DNA of 64,000 nucleotides from Paenibacillus rigui (GTDB taxonomy: Bacteria; Bacillota; Bacilli; Paenibacillales; NBRC-103111), in assembly GCF_002234615.1 (NCBI RefSeq), contig NZ_NMQW01000002.1:310001-374000 (forward strand), read 5' to 3'. Under the pieces are notes generated by a model. The model was not told where the DNA came from. It saw only the letters and a program-made list of their open reading frames with translations, and did not search any database. Made by a program: the position numbers and the translations under genes. Positions 36,417-45,521 of this stretch are shown piece by piece. Within the stretch, counting starts at the first letter, position 1, and each line of letters starts with the position of its first letter.

Positions 36417-39400
36417 TTATTTTAGGGTAACAGTAAGTGTAACTGTCCTTTTATCCGGTCCCGTTCCGTTGATTTTAAAGCTTTGCAAGTTAATTTTACC
36501 TGAAGTATAGCTGCCGCTTTTAGGTTTGAAAACAAGCTTGTAGTCATCCGTCATATAGAACGTATCTTTATTTGCTTCCGTCGTACCGGCTAGATAAGTA
36601 ACATCTGATAGAGTAAGGGTGGCTCCAAACCTCCCCAGAAAAGGTGTGAGCGATTCGCTATTTTTATTTTGTGATTTATCTGCGCTGTTAATAAAAGCGT
36701 TATTCATATCGTCAATTATTCTTATGCCGTTGGCAATCTTCGTATCCCAGATATAATAACCGTCAAGCTCCGTCAGCTTAGGAATCAGGCTAGTTTTACC
36801 AAATTTTAATTCACTGAATGTTAGATCAGAACTGAATACAGTAAAATTAACGTTAATGCTTTTCTGACCGTTCGGTGTTTTAAATACAATGTTTGCGCTA
36901 GTACTCCCTGGGTTTAAACCTACCATTTTCGTTGGGGAATCTTTTTTATCTACCGCTACAATTCGTGAATCAGCAAAACTCATGCTCGTAATTTGTGCCG
37001 TAGGTATCACTGTTTCATTCCCGTCTTTGTTCTTAGCTGAAATACTCAAGCCTTTGGTGAAGTCACTTTTGTTTTTAAAAATATTCGCAGCATCTGTCTC
37101 ATCTGCTATAGGATTTTTGTCCTTTTCGTTTTTGTTTACTTTCAGGCCGGAGTCGACCATAAATTTACCGACGGCAAACAAACTTGTATCAGCATTTAAA
37201 TAATATTTTAATTCGTCGTCATCTGCATCCATCTCTTTCCAAGTATACATTTTTGCTTTGGCTACAATAGAATTCATGCGGGTCTCTATAGGCCATTTGG
37301 TAGGATCCGAAATGGAAGGATCTTTTTTTGCTTTGACTAACGTTGCAGTTACTTGATAAGTTCCTTTTTTAATACTATCCGGAGCCATGTTAATATTTTT
37401 TTCGTTGGCGTCCATAACTGTTCTTCTTGCAATATTATTGGTGTCATCCAACTTAAAGGCCGGAGATCCTGAAAATGTTCCAGTGAATGCGCCGGTATCT
37501 CCACTTAACTTTTCCCATTTGTATTCGATCTGGTATTCATCGTTTTTTATTCCCTTGTAGGACGTATCATATTGGTCTTTTACAATAAATTGCGGTTGAA
37601 CACCTCTTTTGGCTTCTTGTATAACTGTATAGGTTTGACTTGGTTCAAAGCCCGACTTTTCAAGAACCGCGGGAAGTCTTTTATTTTCAACTGTATATTC
37701 AGCCGTTGCTCTTTGGCTCACATTGTCTACGCTTACCTCAATCGATTCTTTACCTTTTCCTGTTACCTCCAAAATGCGAATATTTCCTTTATTTGCTCCG
37801 GATAATTCAATTGGCCCCTCTTCTCCTCCAATGATTGAGCCTAATTTCAATGCACTGCTGCTCCGTACCTTGATTTTACCTGCTTTGAAGAGTTCAACTC
37901 TTTCATCCGGTGAAAATTCATACCCTTCCGCATCTCGAATGGCCAGCTCGACCGGAATATTAACATCGCCTTCGGCAATGACTGAAGAACTGAGATCTTT
38001 AATTTCAATGCTTGCCGGCACTTTAGGAGTGACCATGCTGAAGTCCTTAGTTGCAATGTGTCCTGAGCCTGCGGACATTAAACGTAAAGTGGCAGATGTG
38101 TCTTTCTCTATATCTGTAAGTGCCTCCAGTTCAATCTCAGGATACCCATCATAATCATTATCAAAGAAAACAATATCCCCTCTATCCTCGAACAATTGCT
38201 CCCCATCGTAGCTAATCAGCATATCCTTATTTAATGTCTCCGTATCATCGAGTCGGTTTCCATACTGATCATATGCAGTAAAAGCCAAGTAGACCTTATC
38301 ACCAGGCTGCAAATATTTCTTTTTTTCCTTAAATGTTACATCGCCAAAATCCACCTTGGATACCATAACACGGTCCCCTACGGTAAATACTTTATTCGCT
38401 GACATATTGTGCTCCCTATCAAAAATAGATATGGATATAGCACTCCCTCTTTTTTCATCGCTTAAGTTCAGACGAAAAGCTTGTTTACCTGTAATGTTTT
38501 GTGGTGATAGCTTCGATCCGGCCCGAATTTCAAAACGATGAGCACCTAAATCTGTCTGCTCTCCATACTGATTCAATTGTTTGAAATCTACAATGACTTT
38601 GCCCCGTGGCAGCTCGCCCGAAGTATTCGTGAATTCCAGCTTGCTAATTTGTTCATCCTCGGCAGTAAATTCAGCTGTTTTTTTATCCATCACCGTTTCA
38701 GCCAAGCCTGAGAGCTCAACAGAGTAGCTTCCTTTTATAAGCTTTTGATCCAATGTCAATATTACTGTCTTTTGATCGTCAGACCAGGAACTTGTAGTAC
38801 TGAAGGCGGTCCCTTCCTTCTTTACAGCCAATATAATTTTTTCCATCTTTTCGGAATCCAAGGTTCTGTTAAAAGTTACCGATACTTTCTTCGCTCCTAC
38901 AGGCTTAACCTCCTCGATGGAAACTTTTGCAGTATCTTTTAAATCTGACATAACATTCATGGCATCATATACAGATTCTACTAACATTCTTCTCGTAACC
39001 TTACGGTCCGATCCGTGAAAACGACCATCATCCTGGTTTTGCATTATTTTTAACTGCAATGCATAGGTAACAAACCGGGCGGAAGTTTTGTCAACTCTAT
39101 CTTCATTGGCAATACTCAAATCCACAATGGGGGTAACATTTCTTGCCTCGTTTACCTTACCCAAGGCATAAACTAAATATTTGGCAAGATCCTGCCTGTT
39201 CAGATTATCTTCGTAATCGATTACTCCGCCATCTGGATTAATAAGGCCCAGTGTCTCAAAAGATTTAATTAACTCAGGATTTGTAAGCGCTTCATCGGAA
39301 GTTGATGTAAAACCAGCTTTTGCCGCCTTGACAAATTCCTCGCGAGTAATCAAATTGTCGGGGCCGAATGTGTTTTCCGACTCAGGAACAAAAACTCCCC

Positions 39401-39659
39401 TTCGAATAAAAAAATCAAATTTTTCTTTTAAATCTTCGGGTAAACCCGTTAAATCACTGTAATTTTCTGAAAGCTTTACTTCTGAATCAGAAATTTGGGA
39501 TGCAACATCCGGTTTCACTACCTGGGTAGCGCTTTCATTTGTGTCTGCTTTAATTTCCGTCGCAACCGCCCCATCCGCTTCTTCCGCAGCATAGGCAGCA
39601 GGAAGAAGCGACATCGCCACAAGCAAAAAGGATAACGACCAAGCTATGTGTTTCTTCAT
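36417..39659 (-). CDS. Large SLH-domain surface protein
   Basis: 1080 residues. A signal peptide (ending PAAYAAEE) is followed by three divergent SLH modules within about residues 55-235 (for example LKEKFDFFIRRGVFVPES with NTFGPDNLITREEFVKAA), which attach to secondary wall polymer. Next comes an Ig-like module (VGAKKVSVTFNRTLDSEKME) and then some 750 residues of beta-rich repeats as in S-layer proteins. It could be a main S-layer subunit or a large adhesin. The ATG is chosen for AAGGTG 6 bp upstream. Its promoter region carries the paired CCTATA element. Base composition is visibly more AT-rich than the neighbouring operons. Confidence 0.85.
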   Translation of the reverse strand: MKKHIAWSLSFLLVAMSLLPAAYAAEEADGAVATEIKADTNESATQVVKPDVASQISDSEVKLSENYSDLTGLPEDLKEKFDFFIRRGVFVPESENTFGPDNLITREEFVKAAKAGFTSTSDEALTNPELIKSFETLGLINPDGGVIDYEDNLNRQDLAKYLVYALGKVNEARNVTPIVDLSIANEDRVDKTSARFVTYALQLKIMQNQDDGRFHGSDRKVTRRMLVESVYDAMNVMSDLKDTAKVSIEEVKPVGAKKVSVTFNRTLDSEKMEKIILAVKKEGTAFSTTSSWSDDQKTVILTLDQKLIKGSYSVELSGLAETVMDKKTAEFTAEDEQISKLEFTNTSGELPRGKVIVDFKQLNQYGEQTDLGAHRFEIRAGSKLSPQNITGKQAFRLNLSDEKRGSAISISIFDREHNMSANKVFTVGDRVMVSKVDFGDVTFKEKKKYLQPGDKVYLAFTAYDQYGNRLDDTETLNKDMLISYDGEQLFEDRGDIVFFDNDYDGYPEIELEALTDIEKDTSATLRLMSAGSGHIATKDFSMVTPKVPASIEIKDLSSSVIAEGDVNIPVELAIRDAEGYEFSPDERVELFKAGKIKVRSSSALKLGSIIGGEEGPIELSGANKGNIRILEVTGKGKESIEVSVDNVSQRATAEYTVENKRLPAVLEKSGFEPSQTYTVIQEAKRGVQPQFIVKDQYDTSYKGIKNDEYQIEYKWEKLSGDTGAFTGTFSGSPAFKLDDTNNIARRTVMDANEKNINMAPDSIKKGTYQVTATLVKAKKDPSISDPTKWPIETRMNSIVAKAKMYTWKEMDADDDELKYYLNADTSLFAVGKFMVDSGLKVNKNEKDKNPIADETDAANIFKNKSDFTKGLSISAKNKDGNETVIPTAQITSMSFADSRIVAVDKKDSPTKMVGLNPGSTSANIVFKTPNGQKSINVNFTVFSSDLTFSELKFGKTSLIPKLTELDGYYIWDTKIANGIRIIDDMNNAFINSADKSQNKNSESLTPFLGRFGATLTLSDVTYLAGTTEANKDTFYMTDDYKLVFKPKSGSYTSGKINLQSFKINGTGPDKRTVTLTVTLK

Positions 39660-39711
39660 TTTTCGCACCTTCTTTTCCTTTGTTTTTAATAGATTTCGTG
39701 ATATCTCTAAA

Positions 39712-39763
39712 GTATTACGAAATAGTGAAAAATTTATAGGCGTTTTACGGCATGTTTATAGGC
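39712..39763 (-). promoter_or_regulatory. Paired 9-bp direct repeat plus -10 (site A, large SLH gene)
   Basis: Minus strand: GCCTATAAA (39763-39755), 13 bp, GCCTATAAA (39741-39733), 15 bp, TAATAC (39717-39712). Both repeats are identical. The ATG of the SLH gene is about 50 bp further on. The same spacing recurs at three other sites in the window. Confidence 0.7.
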
Positions 39764-39773
39764 ACATTTTTTC

Positions 39774-40658
39774 TTAATCGGGAGGAAGCAGCACAATTTT
39801 CCCTTCCTCGAGGGTAACTTGTATTTTATTGGAATTTTTGAGACCAATCGCTTCAAGGTAGCCTGTTGGAATTTGCAGCCTTCCGGCTTGGTCCAGCACG
39901 GCATACTCCACATGGGACTCTTCTTCAAGAACACCGGTCTCCTGCCCTTGTTCCATCTCAAGCTGCTCTTGATCGTACGATTTCCGGCGTAAAATCTCAG
40001 ACGACGTCTTTCCATCTCGTATTGCGACTACACGGTCCACTTTTTTCGCAAGCAAGGGGTCGTGTGTCACGATAACGATCGTAATGCCGAGCTGCTTGGT
40101 TAATTGCCGAAACAAATCCAAAATTTGATTCGCCATGTTCGTATCTACCGAACCGGTCGGTTCATCCGCAAGTAACAGCTTGGGATGGTTGGCAAGCGCT
40201 ATAGCTATGGCTACACGCTGCTGTTCTCCACCCGACAGCTGATTCAAGCGGTTGTTCAAGCGATGGCTTAATCCTACCGCCTCGAGTAGCTCCAGAGCCC
40301 TCGCCCGCTTCCGCTGACCTTTGAGAAGAATCGGCAGCTCTACGTTTTCCAACGCAGTCAAATAAGGGATCAGATTCCGTCCGTTATTTTGCCAAACAAA
40401 GCCTACTGTTTCTCTTTTGTAAGTGACCAGATCCTTCTCGGACATGTGCAATAAATCCTTACCGTCCACAGTTAAACGTCCTGCAGACGGCCGATCCAGC
40501 CCACCAAGCATGTTCAATAGGGTCGATTTACCACTGCCGCTGTTGCCGATAATGGCCATAAGTTCACCGGTATCCACATGCAAATCAAGGCCTTGAAGGG
40601 CAACAACCTCAAGATCGGCAATTTTATAAATTTTAACTAAATTTTCACAATGAATCAT
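39774..40658 (-). CDS. ABC export ATPase (LolD/MacB-like) with C-terminal AbrB-like domain
   Basis: 294 residues. Residues 1-225 are a standard LolD/MacB ATPase: Walker [12 protein letters not shown]-loop VWQNNGRN, signature [14 protein letters not shown], Walker [13 protein letters not shown] and H-loop [10 protein letters not shown]. After a Glu/Gln-rich linker the last 48 residues read [20 protein letters not shown] and end KIVLLPPD. This is the pattern of a SpoVT/AbrB DNA-binding domain, an unusual addition to a transporter ATPase. GGGGGAGG precedes the ATG, 1 bp after the permease stop. It is the last gene of the export operon. Confidence 0.85.
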   Translation of the reverse strand: MIHCENLVKIYKIADLEVVALQGLDLHVDTGELMAIIGNSGSGKSTLLNMLGGLDRPSAGRLTVDGKDLLHMSEKDLVTYKRETVGFVWQNNGRNLIPYLTALENVELPILLKGQRKRARALELLEAVGLSHRLNNRLNQLSGGEQQRVAIAIALANHPKLLLADEPTGSVDTNMANQILDLFRQLTKQLGITIVIVTHDPLLAKKVDRVVAIRDGKTSSEILRRKSYDQEQLEMEQGQETGVLEEESHVEYAVLDQAGRLQIPTGYLEAIGLKNSNKIQVTLEEGKIVLLPPD

Positions 40659-40659
40659 G

Positions 40660-43563
40660 CTAATCCTCCCCCAGCTTAACGGCTTGATGAATCCGGATAC
40701 GTGACACAATATGACCTAATATGACCAGACCTGATGTAATCATCACTGTTACGATCCAATACAGCCTTACCTGGTCATGAGGATCAAAGGTGACTTTAAA
40801 CGGCGGCACCTGTGTTTTGGGATCAAAGGACATTTCGAACAAAGGTACGAACCATTGACTCGCCATGCTCCCCGTACCGAGCCCTATAAGGATGGCGGCT
40901 CCGGATATTAACACCTGTTCTCCAAGCAGCATCGCAAGCAGCTGAAAGAAAGAAATCCCCATCGCGCGCAAAATGCCGAATTGAAGTGTTCTTGCATGAA
41001 GTGACAACACCCAATAGAGCAGAAAACCGAAAAAGCAGATTACAATGGAAATGAGGAAGCCCAACGTCATAACCCCATTGATAGCCATTTGGAATGGGTC
41101 TTTGATCGCTTTAATTTGCTCCTGTTTGGCATCTCGAAGCGATTCGATATCGTAGCCATGGTCAGCAACAGCCTTGTACACCGCTTGACTGCTCGCCTCC
41201 GGCTTCAGCTTCAACCAAACCTCATACGGCTCCAACGCCAAATTGTTCTGAATATAAGGCAAATGCCCCACGACCAGCATTGGCTTCTTGACTTTAGTAC
41301 TCGTGCCTTGCTTGGTAGTCACCGTCACTTGATCGTTCGCACCCGGGTTTGGGTTCCATGAAGGCCAGTAATCGATAATGCCGAATACAGTAAACTGATT
41401 GCCCTCGATTCCATTCCAGCCCAAAGTGATCGTGTCACCTGACTTTAAGCTATACTCCTCCGCCATAGATCTCGATATTAATACAGCCGATGGGCTTGGT
41501 GCGATCAGATTCAAATAATCATAAAAATGATGCCCCAGCAGGCCAGGACGAATCCAAGCCGTTTGCCCGAATTCCTGTGTATCGATCCCCATAAGCTGAA
41601 CGGTATCCTTCGTTTTCCCGCGAGTAAAGGTCGCATCCTTCTTGATGAATACTTTGGCTGCGTGTTCAATGCCTGGCAGTTGAGTAAAAGGGAGAAAGGA
41701 CGGCTCTGTGTACTGTGTTTTACGTTTCGAGGCTGCCGGATCGGTATTTTCCTCGGTTATTTCCACTCCATCCTCACCGGTAATACCGGTTAAAATCGCC
41801 GGAGGTGCATCATTCTCCCATCGAATTTGCATCGTAATATCTGCCCCGGCAGAATAACGAATTTTATCCGAAGTATTCTTGTTGATCGTGCGCGTTGCGC
41901 TTGCACTGAACAGTCCTGTTGCAATCGTAATAATCAAGAATACCATAATGAATTGATATTGAATGGTGGAACGACTGACTTGAATTAAAGTAAAATACAA
42001 GGCAGGCGACCACCACCGCCGACCGGCTTTGTATACTAGCTGCATAAACAATGGATACAAACGGAGAATGAGCAGGCCACAGCCAAGTATAAAAAATGCC
42101 GGGATTAGAAACAACAGCGGATCTACCCTTAAATCGCCGGATTTAAGACCTAACGCTAGCAAGTCTTTAATACGCGTCTTGTAGTTGTATAAGCCATAGA
42201 GGGAAACGGCAACTAAGATCACGTCAATAAAATACGTGTGCCAGAACGATTTTTTTTGCTGTCTGGCAGACTGCTGCTTATGGCCGACAATCGTAACCTT
42301 GGTTGCGAGAAATACCGGGATCAGTGTCATAACCAAGGAGCAGGCAATGGCTGCCAAAGCATACAGGAAGGCTTCCCGGTTCAAGGAAACATCCAGCTTG
42401 GCCCGCTGTACGAACTCGAGAAATCCGCTTGAAGCACCAAGCACTCTTGTCAGATGCATCCCTAGATAGGGGCCGATTAGAAAAGCGATTGTGCCAAGCA
42501 CCAAGCCCTCTGCCACGTATCCCATAATAATTTGAGTCCGGCTGGCACCACGGCTTCGAAGTACGGCGATTTCCGTCTTTTGACGTTCGGTAATAAGATT
42601 GGCCACCATGTACAAATAAAATCCAAGCATGAGAACCACTGGTACATTTAATGACCAGAGCATCATCTTTAAATTGGCTTCTTTTACATAATAAGCTCCC
42701 AAAGTTTGCAGTGCCGGAGCGTTATAATTGTGGTTCTCATATCGATCATCCAAGTGCTTATCTATCATAAAGTGGGTCGAAATAAAGCTGCCGATCGTTA
42801 ACAGCGTCATCTGTGTATAATCCAATGCAAAGTACCAATAGCTGGACTGGACGTTAAGTTTATCCCCCGTTGTAAAATCCTTCTCGAACAAGGCAAAATC
42901 AATCACGAAACTGTTCTTGTAGCTGCTTGGGATGTTATACCAGAACAGGTCCGAATAATCTTTGCGGTCGAACACCCCCACAGGCTTAATAAGTACAGGG
43001 TCCTTCCTTGTATCGTCCTGAATGACGAACACGGTATCCAGCACCATGCCCAATTCCGTTAATGCCTCGGGTATAACCAATGCTTCATAGATTCCGTTAA
43101 CGGCTTCTTTGGCAGGCATTCGGCCATCGACCAGCCGGAGATGCCCGTCCATTCCGTCGATAGCGGTAATGTCTGCGGAACGCTGCCGGTTGATATCAAC
43201 CTTGTCCGTTTCGGCCGGAGCTAAATTGTATCTCTGCGTTGCTCTTTCACGCACAAAATATTGCATCGGTAGGCCGAATCGATCCCCGTTCTTTTGCAAA
43301 AACGCGTCGGTTTGCGGTATTTTAACAGACTTTTCCTTCTCCTCCGCAGGCAGGTTAACGGACAGCCAATAAATGCCGGGATATTGGGCATTCGTCGTCT
43401 GCAGCTGCTTCAGTTCTTGTATGAGCAGCCTTTGCAATATTGCATTCGTATAAATAGGCATACTGCTCGTTAAGGCGACGGATAAAACCAACCCGAATAA
43501 CAGACTAAGCTGAAGCCATTTATTATTGACCATTTTGCGAAGGATCATGATAAATAATGCCAC
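40660..43563 (-). CDS. Large FtsX/MacB-like ABC export permease
   Basis: 967 residues with a GTG start (GGAGG 8 bp upstream). One N-terminal helix (about 11-33) is followed by an extracytoplasmic domain of about 270 residues, then several helices (about 310-510), a second extracytoplasmic domain (about 570-810) and three or four final helices. The RQKTEIAVLRSRGASRTQI and FGILRAMGISFFQLLAMLLGEQ blocks are the FtsX-type loops, one per half, so the protein is a tandem duplication of the four-helix unit. It works with the adaptor and two ATPases encoded around it. The exported or extracted substrate is unknown. Confidence 0.87.
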   Translation of the reverse strand: MALFIMILRKMVNNKWLQLSLLFGLVLSVALTSSMPIYTNAILQRLLIQELKQLQTTNAQYPGIYWLSVNLPAEEKEKSVKIPQTDAFLQKNGDRFGLPMQYFVRERATQRYNLAPAETDKVDINRQRSADITAIDGMDGHLRLVDGRMPAKEAVNGIYEALVIPEALTELGMVLDTVFVIQDDTRKDPVLIKPVGVFDRKDYSDLFWYNIPSSYKNSFVIDFALFEKDFTTGDKLNVQSSYWYFALDYTQMTLLTIGSFISTHFMIDKHLDDRYENHNYNAPALQTLGAYYVKEANLKMMLWSLNVPVVLMLGFYLYMVANLITERQKTEIAVLRSRGASRTQIIMGYVAEGLVLGTIAFLIGPYLGMHLTRVLGASSGFLEFVQRAKLDVSLNREAFLYALAAIACSLVMTLIPVFLATKVTIVGHKQQSARQQKKSFWHTYFIDVILVAVSLYGLYNYKTRIKDLLALGLKSGDLRVDPLLFLIPAFFILGCGLLILRLYPLFMQLVYKAGRRWWSPALYFTLIQVSRSTIQYQFIMVFLIITIATGLFSASATRTINKNTSDKIRYSAGADITMQIRWENDAPPAILTGITGEDGVEITEENTDPAASKRKTQYTEPSFLPFTQLPGIEHAAKVFIKKDATFTRGKTKDTVQLMGIDTQEFGQTAWIRPGLLGHHFYDYLNLIAPSPSAVLISRSMAEEYSLKSGDTITLGWNGIEGNQFTVFGIIDYWPSWNPNPGANDQVTVTTKQGTSTKVKKPMLVVGHLPYIQNNLALEPYEVWLKLKPEASSQAVYKAVADHGYDIESLRDAKQEQIKAIKDPFQMAINGVMTLGFLISIVICFFGFLLYWVLSLHARTLQFGILRAMGISFFQLLAMLLGEQVLISGAAILIGLGTGSMASQWFVPLFEMSFDPKTQVPPFKVTFDPHDQVRLYWIVTVMITSGLVILGHIVSRIRIHQAVKLGED

Positions 43564-43575
43564 TGTCTTAGCCTC

Positions 43576-44610
43576 CTAATTGGCCAAAATAATTTTTTGG
43601 CCTTCCGTGATGCCTTTACGGATTTCCACTTCGGTTGCAGCAACGATTCCTTTTTCCACATCGATTTCTTTACGGCTTTCGCCGTCAAGCACCTGCACAT
43701 AGTCACGTCCCATATAGCTTCTCAGTCCGGCACGAGGAATGACGACGACATTGTCTCTTTTCTCCGTAACGACTGTAATGTCTGCCTGGGATCCGATTGT
43801 TATCTCCTGCGGCAAGTCCAAGACATTGATTACAAGCGATTTATTGTTCTTGTCCTGAACCGTTTTGTTGTCGCTGGGCGCGGCTGACATGGGCGTCTGG
43901 ACAACTTTGCCGCTGTAGGTTTTGTCCTTTATTTTCACAATGACATCCATATTAATTTCAACCCCGGCAAGGTCGTTCTGGCTTGAAGCTGTATAAATCA
44001 ATTTCATTTGCTTAGGGTCAGAAAGCGTTACCAATTGTTTATATGCCGCAACATCTTCACCGGGCTTTATAGGTTCAACGAAAGTTACTATGCCATCGGA
44101 GGCAGCTACAAGTCTGGAATTTTGCAGCTGGTCCTGAAGCGCTTTCAATTGAATTTGAGCACTTTCCATATCCAGCATCTTCAGCTTCACGGAAGGGTCT
44201 TCGGCACCTTTGTCAGCCACTTCCTGCATTAATGAAATTTTAACCTTCTCAATTGCAATTTCTTGAACTCGTATTTTCGTAACAAGCTCGCTGGTTTCAG
44301 TGGTCGCAACGACATCACCCGCTTTAACGTAATCCCCCAGCTTTACATTGATTGCAATAAGCTTGCCTGCCGATGTTTTGTAATACAGGTAGTTCGTCTT
44401 GTCCGAAGCAAAGGTAGCGACACCGGTAATTTGTTTCGAAATAGCAGCCCGCTTGGCTTCCACAACATTCAATGTCTCTTTTACCGGTTGCACTAACGGC
44501 GGCTGCAGGGCCTCCTCCTCCACAGGGAGCAGGGAACAGCCTGTCAAAGCACTTGAGAGCAATGTGACTCCGCCCCATAGTAGCAGATGGGATTTAAGCT
44601 TCCTCAACAA
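43576..44610 (-). CDS. HlyD/MacA-like adaptor lipoprotein
   Basis: 344 residues with a lipobox (SALTGCS). The mature protein has the membrane-fusion-protein pattern: a biotinyl-lipoyl half motif (GKLIAINVKLGDYVKAGDVV), a coiled-coil hairpin of about 60 residues rich in Lys, Gln and Glu, the second lipoyl half (RLVAASDGIVTFVEPIKPGE) and a beta-barrel. In Gram-positive bacteria such adaptors couple MacB-like permeases to surface processes. The start is a TTG with GGAGG 9 bp upstream, overlapping the end of the first ATPase gene by 17 bp. Confidence 0.88.
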   Translation of the reverse strand: MLRKLKSHLLLWGGVTLLSSALTGCSLLPVEEEALQPPLVQPVKETLNVVEAKRAAISKQITGVATFASDKTNYLYYKTSAGKLIAINVKLGDYVKAGDVVATTETSELVTKIRVQEIAIEKVKISLMQEVADKGAEDPSVKLKMLDMESAQIQLKALQDQLQNSRLVAASDGIVTFVEPIKPGEDVAAYKQLVTLSDPKQMKLIYTASSQNDLAGVEINMDVIVKIKDKTYSGKVVQTPMSAAPSDNKTVQDKNNKSLVINVLDLPQEITIGSQADITVVTEKRDNVVVIPRAGLRSYMGRDYVQVLDGESRKEIDVEKGIVAATEVEIRKGITEGQKIILAN

Positions 44611-45298
44611 TTAGACCATCCTCCAATGCGTATACTTGGTCAACTACACTCATAATTGCAGGATCGTGCGTAGTAAGAATAATTGCCATACCTTCATGCT
44701 GCACAAGATCGCGAAACACCTTCATGACCTGCATGCCCATCTTGCTATCCAACTCTGCAGTAGGTTCATCCGCCAAAATAAGGGATGGCTTGTGCGCAAT
44801 AGCTCTGGCAATGGCTACCCGCTGCTGCTCTCCCCCTGACATTTCAAATGGCCGGTGCTGCATCCGGGTTTTCAAACCTACGAGCTCAAGCGCTCTTTCT
44901 GTATACGCCTTGTGAAGTGAGGCGGGGATACCGGCGATTCGAAGGCCAAACTCCACATTTTCGTAAGCCGTCATTAAAGGAACTAAGGCAAATGATTGAA
45001 AAATGAGCCCCATATGCACCCTTCTATGCTCATTGCGCGCTTTCTCCGAGAGCCCGCTGATTTCCGTCTCATTGAAAAACACTTTACCCTCCGTAGGTCG
45101 GTCCAATGCTCCCAATATATTAATTAAGGTCGTCTTGCCGGAGCCCGATCTTCCCTTCAAAGCAACAAGCCGCTTCGGAGGAATCGATAAATTAGCCCCC
45201 TTCAATGCATGCACCGCTGCCGAACCTCGTCCGAATACCCTTGTGACCCTCTCGGCTGTGAGAAGGGGGGCCGTAGAAATCACTTGTTCGTTATTCAA
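44594..45298 (-). CDS. ABC export ATPase (LolD/MacB-like), first of operon
   Basis: 234 residues, soluble. Motifs: Walker A GRSGSGKTTLIN, Q-loop IFQSFALVP, signature [14 protein letters not shown], Walker B LILADEPTAELD and H-loop TTHDPAIM. It lacks the AbrB-like tail of the second ATPase. TTG start with AGGAG about 11 bp upstream. Order of the operon is ATPase, adaptor, permease, ATPase, so the two ATPases may form a heterodimer or serve separately. The paired CCTATA element lies upstream. Confidence 0.92.
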   Translation of the reverse strand: MNNEQVISTAPLLTAERVTRVFGRGSAAVHALKGANLSIPPKRLVALKGRSGSGKTTLINILGALDRPTEGKVFFNETEISGLSEKARNEHRRVHMGLIFQSFALVPLMTAYENVEFGLRIAGIPASLHKAYTERALELVGLKTRMQHRPFEMSGGEQQRVAIARAIAHKPSLILADEPTAELDSKMGMQVMKVFRDLVQHEGMAIILTTHDPAIMSVVDQVYALEDGLIVEEA

Positions 45299-45367
45299 CC
45301 CGAACCACTCTCCTAAGCGCTTTCCTGTTGGAATAATTGCCTCGAAATCAAAAAGTCTACCCCCACC

Positions 45368-45419
45368 ATACTATGAAACCTTTGCGTGGGAGTAGGCGGT
45401 TTAGTTCAATTTTATAGGC
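45368..45419 (-). promoter_or_regulatory. Paired 9-bp direct repeat plus -10 (site C, export operon)
   Basis: Minus strand: GCCTATAAA (45419-45411), 13 bp, GCCTACTCC (45397-45389), 15 bp, TAGTAT (45373-45368). The distal copy is perfect and the proximal one keeps its first five bases. Confidence 0.6.
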
Positions 45420-45471
45420 TGTTTCTGGCATTCATGATGGGATTCACAGTTTATGAATATGAAAAAGCCCC

Positions 45472-45500
45472 AGTTTGGAAACTGGGACTTAGTCGATGCT
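45472..45500 (-). terminator. Terminator after the second SLH gene
   Basis: 12-bp stem AAGTCCCAGTTT/AAACTGGGGCTT (minus strand, one G-T pair) with a 2-base turn, which in RNA would open to a 4-base loop, and a run of five T. Confidence 0.85.
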
Positions 45501-45521
45501 GCTATTTTAGATGGGAACTAC

